From Cellulomonas sp. Y8 (GTDB lineage: Bacteria; Actinomycetota; Actinomycetes; Actinomycetales; Cellulomonadaceae), in contig NZ_CP041203.1 of assembly GCF_008033115.1 (NCBI RefSeq), forward strand, positions 3,100,001-3,164,000: a stretch of DNA of 64,000 nucleotides, given 5' to 3'. The notes under the pieces are model-generated. The model was not told the origin of the DNA. It saw nothing but the letters and a program-made list of their open reading frames with translations, and did not search any database. How positions within the stretch are numbered: the stretch's first letter is position 1; every line of letters starts with the position of its first letter. The position numbers and the translations under genes are program-made. Below are positions 1-7,998 of the stretch, piece after piece.

Positions 1-951
1 CGGCAGCAGCCGCTCGTCCCGCGTCACCGCCGCCTTCTCCGCCTGGCCGTAGTAGTGGTACCCGCCGAGCGCGTCCAGCACGGTGCCGGCGGCGAGGTCG
101 GTCTTGGCCGTGGTCACGACCTCCACCGACGGGGCCCCGAGCGGCCGGATCGTCGCGTCGCCGAGCAGCGCGGCCCGGGCGATCGTCGTCGGCACCTCGA
201 AGTGGCACAGGTGGTACGGCTGGTAGAACGAGTAGAGCGGCCCGGTGCCCAGCTTGTAGAGCTCCAGGTAGTGCCGCTGCTTCGGGTCGTCGTGCGTCGC
301 CAGGATGTACACGCCCGGCCCGGGGCGCGCCCCGACCACGTAGTCGACGGCCCCGCCCAGCGCGCGGAGCTCGTCCACGTCGTACCGGGTGGTCAGCTCG
401 TCGACGTGCCCGTCGTGGTCCATGCCGAGCCCGGTGACGAACCGGTGCAGGTTCATCTGCACGCCGGGCTGGTCGCCGTCGCAGCCGGTGTAGACGACGC
501 CGGCCTTGTCGGCCAGGCGGGCGAGCTCGCCGCCGACCGTGGCGTCGACCTCGGCGTTCATCAGCACCAGGTGCTTGCCGTGCTCGAAGCAGGCGAGCGC
601 GACGTGCGCGCCGAACTCCACCGCGCCGGTCACGTCCACCACCACGTCGACCGCGTCGGACGCGACCGCCACGCGGTAGTCGGCGGTGACGGCGGGGGTG
701 CCGGACGCGGCGGCGCGGGCGAGCGCGGCCGGGGAGTCCACCTCGACGACGCCCGTGAGCCCCGCCTCGGTGTACGCCCGGACGCCCTGCTCCGGGTGCC
801 GCGCCGCGATGGCGACGACGTCCATGCCGGGCACGGAGTTGACGATCTGGTTCACCAGGCCGCGGCCCATGAACCCGGCGCCGACCAGCGCCACCCGGAT
901 CGGGCGGCCGTCGGCCTGGCGCGCCTTCAGCAGCGAGTCGACGACGATCAC
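1..951 (-). CDS. NAD(P)-dependent SAF-domain oxidoreductase, partial (C-terminus off the left edge)
   Basis: The minus-strand reading begins at GTG 951 and stays open to the window edge, giving about 317 residues. A Rossmann glycine motif (VALVGAGFMGRG) sits near residues 20-31, followed by a homoserine-dehydrogenase-like NAD domain (VDVVVDVTGAVEFG; HLVLMNAEVDATVGG). The family is the SAF-domain oxidoreductases often found beside nucleotide-sugar genes; the SAF part would lie near the C-terminus. The start overlaps the stop of the upstream epimerase by GTGA, so it is the last visible gene of a translationally coupled four-gene operon. The substrate is unknown; a role in modified-sugar synthesis is inferred from context. 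The rest lies outside the window. Confidence 0.8.
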   Translation of the reverse strand, partial: MIVVDSLLKARQADGRPIRVALVGAGFMGRGLVNQIVNSVPGMDVVAIAARHPEQGVRAYTEAGLTGVVEVDSPAALARAAASGTPAVTADYRVAVASDAVDVVVDVTGAVEFGAHVALACFEHGKHLVLMNAEVDATVGGELARLADKAGVVYTGCDGDQPGVQMNLHRFVTGLGMDHDGHVDELTTRYDVDELRALGGAVDYVVGARPGPGVYILATHDDPKQRHYLELYKLGTGPLYSFYQPYHLCHFEVPTTIARAALLGDATIRPLGAPSVEVVTTAKTDLAAGTVLDALGGYHYYGQAEKAAVTRDERLLP

Positions 952-1499
952 GGCGCCACCTCGGCGGCGTCGGACGAGACCAGCGGCCACGCCGCGTCCT
1001 TGTCCGAGATCACCGTGACCGGCACGGGCCACTCGATGCCGAACGCGGCGTCGTCGTACCGGAAGCCCTGCTCGCCCTCGGGGGCGTACGGGCCGCTGAC
1101 CTGGTAGATCACCTCGGCGCCGTCGGTCAGCGTCTGGTAGCCGTGCGCCACGTACGGCGGGATGAACAGCGCCCGCCGGTTCGCGGCCGAGAGCTCGACC
1201 ATCACGTGCTCGCCGTAGGTCGGGGAGTCCGGGCGGACGTCCACGGCCACGTCGACGATCGCGCCGGCGGTGCAGCGGACCAGCTTGCCCTCGGCGTACG
1301 GCGGCACCTGGCGGTGCAGGCCGCGCAGCGTCCCGGCCACGTGGTTGTACGACAGGTTGCACTGCGCGACCGTCGTGTCCAGGCCGTGCGCCTCGAACTC
1401 GCTGGTGTCGAAGGTGCGCGCGAAGAACCCGCGGTCGTCGCCGCGCTCCTCCAGGTCGACGATCATCACGCCGTCGACGGCGGTCGGGGTGTACTTCAC
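948..1499 (-). CDS. dTDP-4-dehydrorhamnose 3,5-epimerase-family (RfbC-like) protein
   Basis: This 183-residue protein has the cupin fold signature of RfbC/RmlC enzymes: DDRGFFARTFDTSEFE near the N-terminus, QCNLSYNHVAGTLRGLH around residues 43-59 with the catalytic-region histidine, then GKLVRC, AIVDVAVDVRPDSPTYG and IPPYVAHGYQTL. These enzymes epimerise 4-keto deoxy-sugar nucleotides in the cytoplasm. Because the neighbouring cytidylyltransferase makes CDP-glucose, the substrate may be a CDP- rather than dTDP-sugar. The GTG start at 1499 overlaps the preceding stop by GTGA, and its own stop overlaps the next start the same way. The family call is firm; the exact sugar is an inference. Confidence 0.88.
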   Translation of the reverse strand: MKYTPTAVDGVMIVDLEERGDDRGFFARTFDTSEFEAHGLDTTVAQCNLSYNHVAGTLRGLHRQVPPYAEGKLVRCTAGAIVDVAVDVRPDSPTYGEHVMVELSAANRRALFIPPYVAHGYQTLTDGAEVIYQVSGPYAPEGEQGFRYDDAAFGIEWPVPVTVISDKDAAWPLVSSDAAEVAP

Positions 1500-2524
1500 G
1501 GGTTCACCGTCCAGAAGAGCTGCGGGTCCACCTGGCCGGTCTTGAGCAGGTGCTCGATCTGCGCCAGGCGGGTGTGCCCGCGCCCGGTGAACGTGTCGGC
1601 GTCGAGCTGGATCTGCTCGAACACCCGGTGCAGCTGCGCGGCGCCGGCGGCGGCGTCCCAGTCGGTCTCGAAGCCGGGGAGCACCTCGCGGATCTTCGCG
1701 AACGACACCCGGTACGACCGGTTGTCCGCGCTCGGCTCGCCGAACGACACCTCGCAGCCGGGGAACTCGGCCCCGACCGTCTCGGCGATCTCGCGCACCG
1801 TGTAGTTGTTCGCGTCGGCGCCGACGTTCAGCACCTGCGCGTGCACGTCCTCGCGCGGGGCGTCGAGCACCGCGCGGATCGCCTTGGCGATGTCCAGGCC
1901 GTGCACCAGCGGGCGCCACGGCGTGCCGTCGGAGGTCATCGCGATCCGGTGCGTCGTCCAGGCCAGGCCCGCCAGGTTGTTCAGCACGATGTCGAACCGC
2001 TGCCGCGGCGAGGCGCCGAACGCCGTCGCGTTGCGCAGGAACGTCGGCGAGAAATCGTCGTCGGCCAGCGCCGTGACGTCCCGCTCGACCAGGGCCTTGC
2101 ACCGGGCGTAGGCGGTCTGCGGGTCGGTGGGGCTGGTCTCGTCGACCGTGCCGTCGGCGACGCCGTAGACCGAGCAGGACGACATGTAGACGAACCGGCT
2201 CACGCCGGCGCGCTTCGCGGCCGAGGCCAGCGCGACCGAGCCGTGGTGATTGATGTCGTACGTGACCTCGCCGATGCGGTCGCCGATCGGGTCGTTCGAC
2301 AGCTCGGCCATGTGCACGACCGCGTCGAAGCCGACCAGGTCGTCCGGGGTGACGTGCCGGATGTCCTTGACCAGCGTGTGCGGGGTCTCGTGGACGCCGT
2401 TGTAGAGCCAGCCGTTCTTGTAGTAGCCGGTGTCGAGGCCGGTGACCTCGTCGCCGCGGCCCAGCAGCGTCGGTGCGAGCAGGCTGCCGAGGTAGCCCTC
2501 GGTGCCGGTGACCAGGATGCGCAC
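1496..2524 (-). CDS. NAD-dependent epimerase/dehydratase (sugar nucleotide SDR)
   Basis: This is a 342-residue extended short-chain dehydrogenase. The NAD motif TGTEGYLGSLLAP is at residues 7-19, and an SSCSVYG motif followed by AYARCKALVE supplies the catalytic Ser/Tyr/Lys (YxxxK seen as YARCK). Such enzymes epimerise or dehydrate NDP-sugars. The GTG start at 2524 lies four bases after the cytidylyltransferase stop, and the downstream epimerase overlaps by GTGA. With rfbF upstream, a CDP-sugar substrate is plausible. It could equally be a 4-epimerase, 4,6-dehydratase or 4-reductase; I cannot separate these by reading. Confidence 0.85.
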   Translation of the reverse strand: MRILVTGTEGYLGSLLAPTLLGRGDEVTGLDTGYYKNGWLYNGVHETPHTLVKDIRHVTPDDLVGFDAVVHMAELSNDPIGDRIGEVTYDINHHGSVALASAAKRAGVSRFVYMSSCSVYGVADGTVDETSPTDPQTAYARCKALVERDVTALADDDFSPTFLRNATAFGASPRQRFDIVLNNLAGLAWTTHRIAMTSDGTPWRPLVHGLDIAKAIRAVLDAPREDVHAQVLNVGADANNYTVREIAETVGAEFPGCEVSFGEPSADNRSYRVSFAKIREVLPGFETDWDAAAGAAQLHRVFEQIQLDADTFTGRGHTRLAQIEHLLKTGQVDPQLFWTVNP

Positions 2525-2528
2525 GCGC

Positions 2529-3354
2529 TCAGTCCTCCCAGATCTTCCAGGGGGCGCGACCTGCGTCCCACAGTCCGTTCAGCTCCGTCCAGTCACGGAA
2601 CGTGTCCATGCCCATCCAGAAGCCCTCGTGCTCGTACACGGAGAGCTGGCGGTCCCGGGCGAGCTGCTGCAGCGGCGCGCTCTCGAGCATCACCGCCGGG
2701 TCGTCGTCGAGGTACTTGTCGACGAACTCGCGCTCGAACAGGAAGAACCCGCCGTTGACCCAGCCGTCGGCCAGGGTCGGCTTCTCGTTGAACTCGACGA
2801 CCGTGTCGCCCTCGACCCGCATCTCGCCGTAGCGGCTGGACGGGTGCACGCCGGTGAGCGTCCCGAGCAGCCCCTGCTCGACGTGGTGCCGCAGGGCGCC
2901 GGTGATGTCGACGTCGCCGATGCCGTCGCCGTACGTGAGGGCGAACCGGTCGGCGTCGAGGTGCTGGGCGACGCGGCGGATGCGCGCGGCGGTCGCCGTG
3001 GTCAGCCCGGTCTCGACGAACGTGATCTCCCAGTCCTCCTTGGCGGCGGTGCCGTGGAAGACGGGCTCCGACTCCGCACCGTCCGCGCCGAGGTGCAGCG
3101 TGAAGTCGGAGGTCAGGTGCCGGTAGTCCAGGAAGTACTGCTTGATCAGGTCGCTCTTGTAGCCGAGCGCCAGCACGAACCGGCGGAAGCCGTGCTCGCT
3201 GTAGGTCTTTCATGATGTGCCAGAGGATCGGCCGGCCGCCGATGTCGACCAGCGGCTTGGGCAGCTTCTCGCTGGCCTCGCGGAGGCGCGTCCCCATGCC
3301 GCCGCACAGGATCACCACCGGGATGTCGGCGGGCGACAGGTCGCCTGCGGTCAT
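2529..3354 (-). pseudogene. rfbF: Glucose-1-phosphate cytidylyltransferase, frameshifted
   Basis: The N-terminal frame (start 3354) gives [18 protein letters not shown], the nucleotidyltransferase signature, then [18 protein letters not shown]. It then loses similarity. The next frame resumes with [19 protein letters not shown] and runs to the end (KIWED). RfbF makes CDP-glucose from CTP and glucose-1-phosphate. Removing one A from the AAA at about 3206-3212 restores [21 protein letters not shown], so the lesion is a +1 insertion in a short A run. The corrected length, 274 residues, is close to family size. It is either a sequencing/assembly error or a real frameshift in the first gene of the operon. 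Annotated as disrupted, function call firm. Confidence 0.85.
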
Positions 3355-3721
3355 GGCTCCTCCTCGGACGGGGGTGTGGGATGGCGCCGCGAACGCCGCG
3401 CGGCAGCCCCGAGGCTAGTCCGGGCATTTCGGGCCAGACAGGTACTAACGGGTGAAAACCGGACATATCACCCCAAGGGGGCCGCGGGCGGGTGGCGGGC
3501 GTCCCCCGGGTGGCCCAGGTGCCCCCCGCACGCGGCCGACGTCGACGGGTGCCGCCGGTGCGCGCGGGCGACGGAGGTCTCGCGGGCGGCGCCCGGGCGA
3601 AACCTGTCGAGCGTTCGGGTGAAAAGCCCCAAAACGGACAAACCGGGCCGGTTGCCACGGGCACACTGTCGTCCGGCGGCGGCTGCGACGTCCCGCCCGG
3701 CTGGATGCGAGGGGGAGGTCG
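3355..3721. promoter_or_regulatory. Divergent intergenic region with motif repeats
   Basis: This 367-base region lies between rfbF (minus) and the deacetylase (plus), is less GC-rich than its surroundings and holds no gene. TAGCCT on the minus strand (3417-3412) is a candidate -10 for the sugar operon. Two related blocks occur: GGGTGAAAACCGGACA at 3450-3465, and GGGTGAAAAG at 3617-3626 followed by GGACAAACCGG at 3636-3646. GGGTGA (3450-3455) is mirrored by TCACCC (3468-3473), suggesting an operator. The deacetylase has a strong Shine-Dalgarno (GGGGGAGG) at its start. Confidence 0.45.
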
Positions 3722-4561
3722 ATGGTCGTCGAGAAGCCGGCGCTGCACCGCGGCACCCGTCCGGCGCCGCGCGACCCGGGGGAGACCCTGGTGCTGCGGC
3801 GCGACCTGGGCGAGTTCGGGGCACCCGCGCCACGTCCGCTGCCCGACCGCGCGGCGCTGCGCCTCGCGCGCCCGCTGCTCCGGGGGCTGGCACCCACCGC
3901 CTGCGTCCGCACCGCCGACGCGGTCGCCGCCCTGACGTACGACGACGGACCGCACCCCGACCACACGGCGGGCCTGCTGGACCTGCTCGCCGACCGGGGC
4001 CTGCGCGCCACGTTCTTCGTCCTGGCCGACGCCGCCGAGGCGCACCCGGACCTCGTGCGGCGCCTGGTCGCCGAGGGCCACGAGCTCGCGCTGCACGGCC
4101 CCGACCACGGGCGGCTCAACCGGCTGCAGGACTCCGAGGCGATCCGGGTCGTCGCGGACGCGCGGCGGCGGGTCGAGGCGGTCGCCGGCGTGCCCGTCAC
4201 GCTGTTCCGCCCGCCCTACGGCGCGCACCGGCCCCGTTCGCTGCGCGGCTGGACCCGGTCGGGGCTCGACGTCGTCATCTGGTCGGGCTGGGCGGAGGAC
4301 TGGGTCGACGCCCCCGTCGCCGACGTCGCCGCCCGCGCCCGCGCGGCGCTGCACCCCGGCGGGATCCTGCTGCTGCACGACACCCGGGCCGACCCCGGGA
4401 CGCTGGCCCCCGGCGAGCAGCTGCCGACGTTCGACAGGGCCGCCGTCACCGCGGCGCTCGTCGACCCGCTGCTCGCGGAGGGCTGGTCCTTCGACACCGT
4501 CGGCGGGCTGCTCGGCCGGTACCCGCGGGTCCGGTCCGTGTTCCGGGAGCTGATGTCGTGA
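3722..4561 (+). CDS. Polysaccharide deacetylase (NodB homology domain)
   Basis: This 279-residue carbohydrate esterase family 4 protein has the NodB motifs in order: TYDDGPHPDHT (metal and base Asp), LALHGPDHG (His-x3-His metal ligands), RPPYGAHR, a DVVIWSGWAEDW segment, and ILLLHD with the catalytic His. These enzymes remove N- or O-acetyl groups from polysaccharides. The first 60 residues show no signal peptide, so it may act on a cytoplasmic lipid-linked intermediate or be exported by another route. ATG 3722 follows GGGGGAGG at good spacing. Its TGA overlaps the next GTG, so it is coupled to a glycosyltransferase, which supports a role in surface polysaccharide assembly. Confidence 0.9.
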   Translation: MVVEKPALHRGTRPAPRDPGETLVLRRDLGEFGAPAPRPLPDRAALRLARPLLRGLAPTACVRTADAVAALTYDDGPHPDHTAGLLDLLADRGLRATFFVLADAAEAHPDLVRRLVAEGHELALHGPDHGRLNRLQDSEAIRVVADARRRVEAVAGVPVTLFRPPYGAHRPRSLRGWTRSGLDVVIWSGWAEDWVDAPVADVAARARAALHPGGILLLHDTRADPGTLAPGEQLPTFDRAAVTAALVDPLLAEGWSFDTVGGLLGRYPRVRSVFRELMS

Positions 4562-5622
4562 GCGGGCTCCGGGACGGCGTCGCGCGACCCGCCGGCGTCG
4601 AGCTCACCGTGGTCATCGCCGCCTTCGACGCCGAGGCCACCCTCGGCGCGCAGCTCGACGCGCTCGCGGCCCAGCGCGTGCCGTTCGACTGGGAGCTCGT
4701 CGTCGCGGACAACGGCTCCTCCGACGGGACCGTGGACCTCGCCCGCTCGTACGCGGACCGGCTGCCGGTCCGGGTGGTCGACGCCTCCGCCACCCGCGGG
4801 GCCGGCGCGGCCCGCAACGTGGGCGTGTCGGTGGCGCGCGCGCCGCTGGTCGCGTTCTGCGACGCCGACGACGTCGTGGGCGACGGCTGGCTCGTGGCGA
4901 TGCGCACCGCGCTGCGCACGCACGCGTTCGTCGCGGGGCGGTTCGACGGCGCGCGGCTGAACGGGCCGCGCGTGCTGCGCTCCCGGACGATCCCGCAGAC
5001 GACGGGCCTCCAGGAGTCCCCGCTGCTCCCCGGGCTGCACGCCGCCGGGGCCGGGAACATGGGCATCCGCGCCGACGTGTTCCGGGCGGTCGGGGGCTTC
5101 GACCCGGGCTGCCTGTTCCTCGAGGACACGGACCTGTGCTGGCGGGTGCAGCTCGCCGGGGTGCCGCTGACCTGGGTGCCGGAGGCCGTGCTGCACGTGC
5201 GGCTGCGCGGGACGCTGCGGTCGACGCTGCAGCAGGGGTACCACTACGGATCCGGCGAGCACTGGCTGGCGCTGCGGTACCGGGAGCAGGAGGAGCGGCT
5301 GCGGGCGCTCGCCGCGCCCGGGCGGGCCGCCGGCGTGGCGGGGGCGGGCGCCCCGGTGGCCTCCGCGGCCGCCGCCGCGACGGCCGCGCACCCGGACGGC
5401 CACGTCGGCCTGCGGCGGGCGGTGCACCGCGTGCGCCTCGTCGGGCGCGACCTCGCCCGGGTCCGCTCGGTCGCGGAGTTCCGGTCCTGGTGCTGGGACC
5501 TCGGCTTCGGCCTGGGCTTCGCGTTCGCCCGCCTCGACACCCCGCGCCCGGTGGCCGTGCCCCGGGTCGCCCCCGGCGGCGCCGCCGCGCTGCCCCCGGC
5601 GGACCGCACGGTCCCCGCCTGA
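4558..5622 (+). CDS. Glycosyltransferase family 2
   Basis: This is a 354-residue GT-A fold transferase. TVVIAAFDAEATLGAQ opens the nucleotide-binding half, LVVADNGSSDGT follows, FCDADDVVGDGW carries the DxD metal motif, and FLEDTDLCWRVQLAG is the acceptor-side ED motif. An alanine-rich linker and a C-terminal helical region follow. There is no clear membrane segment, so it is probably a cytoplasmic or peripheral membrane enzyme. The GTG start overlaps the deacetylase stop (GTGA). It is a close paralogue of the transferase at 9753-10784. Donor and acceptor sugars cannot be read from the sequence. Confidence 0.9.
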   Translation: MSGLRDGVARPAGVELTVVIAAFDAEATLGAQLDALAAQRVPFDWELVVADNGSSDGTVDLARSYADRLPVRVVDASATRGAGAARNVGVSVARAPLVAFCDADDVVGDGWLVAMRTALRTHAFVAGRFDGARLNGPRVLRSRTIPQTTGLQESPLLPGLHAAGAGNMGIRADVFRAVGGFDPGCLFLEDTDLCWRVQLAGVPLTWVPEAVLHVRLRGTLRSTLQQGYHYGSGEHWLALRYREQEERLRALAAPGRAAGVAGAGAPVASAAAAATAAHPDGHVGLRRAVHRVRLVGRDLARVRSVAEFRSWCWDLGFGLGFAFARLDTPRPVAVPRVAPGGAAALPPADRTVPA

Positions 5623-5625
5623 TCC

Positions 5626-5665
5626 GCGGCGCCGGGCCCGCGCCCCCCTCGCGGCCCGGCGCCGC
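5626..5665 (+). terminator. Rho-independent-like hairpin after glycosyltransferase
   Basis: The arms GCGGCGCCGGGCC (5626-5638) and GGCCCGGCGCCGC (5653-5665) pair perfectly over 13 bp with a 14-nt loop, starting three bases after the stop codon. No U-tract follows, which is usual for actinobacterial terminators. Confidence 0.6.
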
Positions 5666-5686
5666 TGCCGTGCGCCCGGGCGCGGC

Positions 5687-5743
5687 GCCGGGTCTCCGAT
5701 CCCGGACTGCGTCGCGCGGACAGGCGCGGGACGGAGACCCGGC
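5687..5743 (-). terminator. Hairpin downstream of lhgO
   Basis: GCCGGGTCTCCG (5687-5698) pairs perfectly with CGGAGACCCGGC (5732-5743) over a 33-nt loop. It lies 19 bases beyond the minus-strand lhgO stop, between convergent genes, and may serve both. Confidence 0.45.
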
Positions 5744-5761
5744 GACCGGGGCGGCGCGTCG

Positions 5762-6982
5762 TCAGGCCGCGTGCGCCGCCGGGACCGCGGCGTCGAGCTG
5801 GTCCACGATGTGCCGCGCGATCTCCAGCGACGCGGTGGCCGCGGGCGACGGCGCGTTCAGCACGTGCACCTGCCGCCCCTCGCCCTGCAGCAGGAAGTCG
5901 TCGACCAGCCCGCCGTCGCGGCGCAGCGCCTGCGCGCGCACCCCGGCCGGCGCGGGGACGAGGTCGCCCGCCGTGATCCCCGGGACGAGCCGGGACAGGC
6001 TGCGCGCGAAGGCCTTCCGGGAGAGCGACCGGCCGACCTCGGCGGCGCCGGGCACCAGGTTGCGCGCGGCGAGCCGCCACAGCCCGGGCCACGCGAGGCT
6101 GTCGGCGAGGTCGCGCGGCGAGACGTCGGTCCAGGTGTAGCCCTCGCGCGCGAGCGCCAGCACCGCGTTCGGGCCGGCGTGCACGTGGCCCTCGATCCCG
6201 CGGGTGAGGTGCACGCCGAGGAACGGGAACCGCGGGTCGGGCACGGGGTAGATGAGCCCGCGGACCTGCGCGCCGGCCTCGGGGGTCAGCTCGAAGTACT
6301 CGCCGCGGAACGGCACGATCCGGGCCTCGGGCTCGAGCCCGCACGCCCGTGCGAGGCGGTCGGCGTGCAGGCCGGCGCAGACCACGAGCGCGTCGGCCTC
6401 CCGGTCGGCGCGCGACGTGCGGATCTCCACCCGGCCGGGGGCCCCGGGCGCGTCCGGGACCGTGCGCGCGGCGAGCACCTCCTCGCCGAACAGGATCCGG
6501 CCGCCGGCGGCCTCGACGTCCGCGGCGAGCGCCCGGCACACGCCGGGGTAGTCGACGATGCCGGTGCTCTCCACCCGCAGCGCGGCGACCGCGCGCACGT
6601 GCGGCTCGTGCTCCCGGGCCTCCGTGGGCGTGAGCCGGCGGGCCGGCACGCCGTTCGCCTCCGCGCGGCCGGCGAGCTTCTCCAGCTGCAACACCTCGGC
6701 GTCCGACGTGGCGACGACGAGCTTGCCGCACACCTCGACGGGGACGCCCTTCGCGCGGGCGTACTCGACCATCGAGCGGGCGCCGGCCGCGGCCATCGTC
6801 GCCTTGAGGCTGCCGGGCGCGTAGTAGAGGCCCGAGTGGATGACGCCGGAGTTCCGGCCGGTCTGGTGCAGCGCGAGCCCGTCCTCCTTCTCCAGGACGG
6901 TGACCTCGTCGCCGCGCGCGGCGAGCCGGGCGGCGACCGCCAGCCCGACGATGCCGGATCCGACGACGACGACGTGGCTCAT
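5762..6982 (-). CDS. lhgO: L-2-hydroxyglutarate oxidase
   Basis: This 406-residue FAD-dependent oxidoreductase of the DAO fold has VVVGSGIVGLAVAARLAARG at residues 4-23 as the FAD-binding motif, then the family block GRNSGVIHSGLYYAPGS. VVCAGLHADRLA, PFRGEYFEL and FPFLGVHLTRGIEGHVHAG also match LhgO-type enzymes. The protein oxidises L-2-hydroxyglutarate, a side product of malate dehydrogenase-like activity, to 2-oxoglutarate, usually at the membrane face. It is on the opposite strand from its polysaccharide neighbours and has no evident link to them. Length is typical. The ATG start is supported by the immediate glycine motif. Confidence 0.92.
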   Translation of the reverse strand: MSHVVVVGSGIVGLAVAARLAARGDEVTVLEKEDGLALHQTGRNSGVIHSGLYYAPGSLKATMAAAGARSMVEYARAKGVPVEVCGKLVVATSDAEVLQLEKLAGRAEANGVPARRLTPTEAREHEPHVRAVAALRVESTGIVDYPGVCRALAADVEAAGGRILFGEEVLAARTVPDAPGAPGRVEIRTSRADREADALVVCAGLHADRLARACGLEPEARIVPFRGEYFELTPEAGAQVRGLIYPVPDPRFPFLGVHLTRGIEGHVHAGPNAVLALAREGYTWTDVSPRDLADSLAWPGLWRLAARNLVPGAAEVGRSLSRKAFARSLSRLVPGITAGDLVPAPAGVRAQALRRDGGLVDDFLLQGEGRQVHVLNAPSPAATASLEIARHIVDQLDAAVPAAHAA

Positions 6983-7127
6983 GGCGCGCTCCTCGGTGCT
7001 GGGCCCTGGTCAGGGCGGTGCGGATCGGCTCGCCCGCACGGCGAGGCTAGCCGTCGGATCTGTCCCCTATGTCGCGTTTCACCCCAATTCACCCTTCGGG
7101 CGGTGCCCTCGGCGGGGGACGCCGACC

Positions 7128-7133
7128 TACGCT
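7128..7133 (+). promoter_or_regulatory. -10 element placing transcription start at the ATG (leaderless)
   Basis: TACGCT (7128-7133) is followed by seven bases and then ATG 7141. This spacing puts the predicted transcript start at the start codon, and no Shine-Dalgarno is present. A convincing -35 is not visible. Confidence 0.5.
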
Positions 7134-7140
7134 CGGGGCC

Positions 7141-7998
7141 ATGACCCCCCCGAGCACGGTGAGTGCCGTCGTGTACTCCCGCAACGAGGCCGACCAGCTG
7201 CGCGACTGCCTCCCGCTGCTGGCCGGCTTCGACGAGGTGCTCGTCTGCGACATGGGGTCGACCGACGACACCCGCGAGGTCGCCGCGGCGCACGGCGCGC
7301 GGGTCGTGCCGGTGCCGGACGCCCCCGTCGTGGAGGAGGTCCGCCAGCGCGGGCTCGACGCGGCGACCAGCGACTGGGTGCTGTTCGTCGACGCCGACGA
7401 GCACCTGCCCGCAGGGTTCCGCGCCGCGCTGCAGCCCGTCCTGGACCGGCCCGACCTGGCCGCGGTGCGGCTGCGGTACGACAACGTCGCCTACGGCCGG
7501 ATGCTCGAGCACTCGCTGCAGGGCAGCGCGAAGTACGCCCTGCTCCGCCGCGGCCGCGCGCACTACGCCGAGCCGGCGCTCGCGCACGTGCCGCCGGTGC
7601 TCGACGGGCCCGGGGTCGACGCGCCGGCCTCCGTGCCCGCGATCGCGCACCTGAACTTCCGCTCGGTCGGCCAGACCACCGAGAAGGTGCTCCGGTACGC
7701 CGCGAACAACCCCGGCCGGTTCACCCGGTTGGACGACCCCGTCCGGCTGGTCCGCGAGCTGCTGCGCTCGACCGTGTTCAGCGGCGCGTGGCGGGACGGG
7801 CGCGCCGGGTTCGCCGTCGCGGCCCTGCACACCTTCGGCCACCTGTACGCCTCGCTGCTCGTGGCCGAGCGCGCCGGCACCCTGACCCAGGACGTCCCCG
7901 CCCGGGACGCCCGGCTGCTCGGCGCCGTCGAGGGCGTGCAGCGCGCCGGGGTCGCCGCGCGCGACCGGGTGCGCCGGGTCGGTCGGGGTCGGCGGTGA
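7141..7998 (+). CDS. Glycosyltransferase family 2
   Basis: This 285-residue transferase resembles the WaaE/KdtX-type GT2 group: SAVVYSRNEADQLRDCLP at the N-terminus, VLVCDMGSTDDT, then VLFVDADEHLPAGF with the DxD motif. HLNFRSVGQTTEKVLRYA and a short hydrophobic C-terminal stretch (FAVAALHTFGHLYASLLVA) follow. It probably adds one sugar to a surface glycan. ATG 7141 was chosen because it follows a -10 box at leaderless spacing and because the longer upstream reading is low complexity. Its stop overlaps the next GTG, so the two are cotranslated. Confidence 0.87.
   Translation: MTPPSTVSAVVYSRNEADQLRDCLPLLAGFDEVLVCDMGSTDDTREVAAAHGARVVPVPDAPVVEEVRQRGLDAATSDWVLFVDADEHLPAGFRAALQPVLDRPDLAAVRLRYDNVAYGRMLEHSLQGSAKYALLRRGRAHYAEPALAHVPPVLDGPGVDAPASVPAIAHLNFRSVGQTTEKVLRYAANNPGRFTRLDDPVRLVRELLRSTVFSGAWRDGRAGFAVAALHTFGHLYASLLVAERAGTLTQDVPARDARLLGAVEGVQRAGVAARDRVRRVGRGRR

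Noticed and set aside
3200..3215. Programmed ribosomal frameshift in rfbF
   Set aside because: The site lacks a slippery heptamer and a downstream structure, and other genes in the window show similar +1 lesions without recoding signals.
5244..6731. Long open frame overlapping lhgO in another frame on the same strand
   Set aside because: Arg/Ala/Gly-rich composition and complete overlap with a convincing FAD enzyme mark it as a shadow frame.
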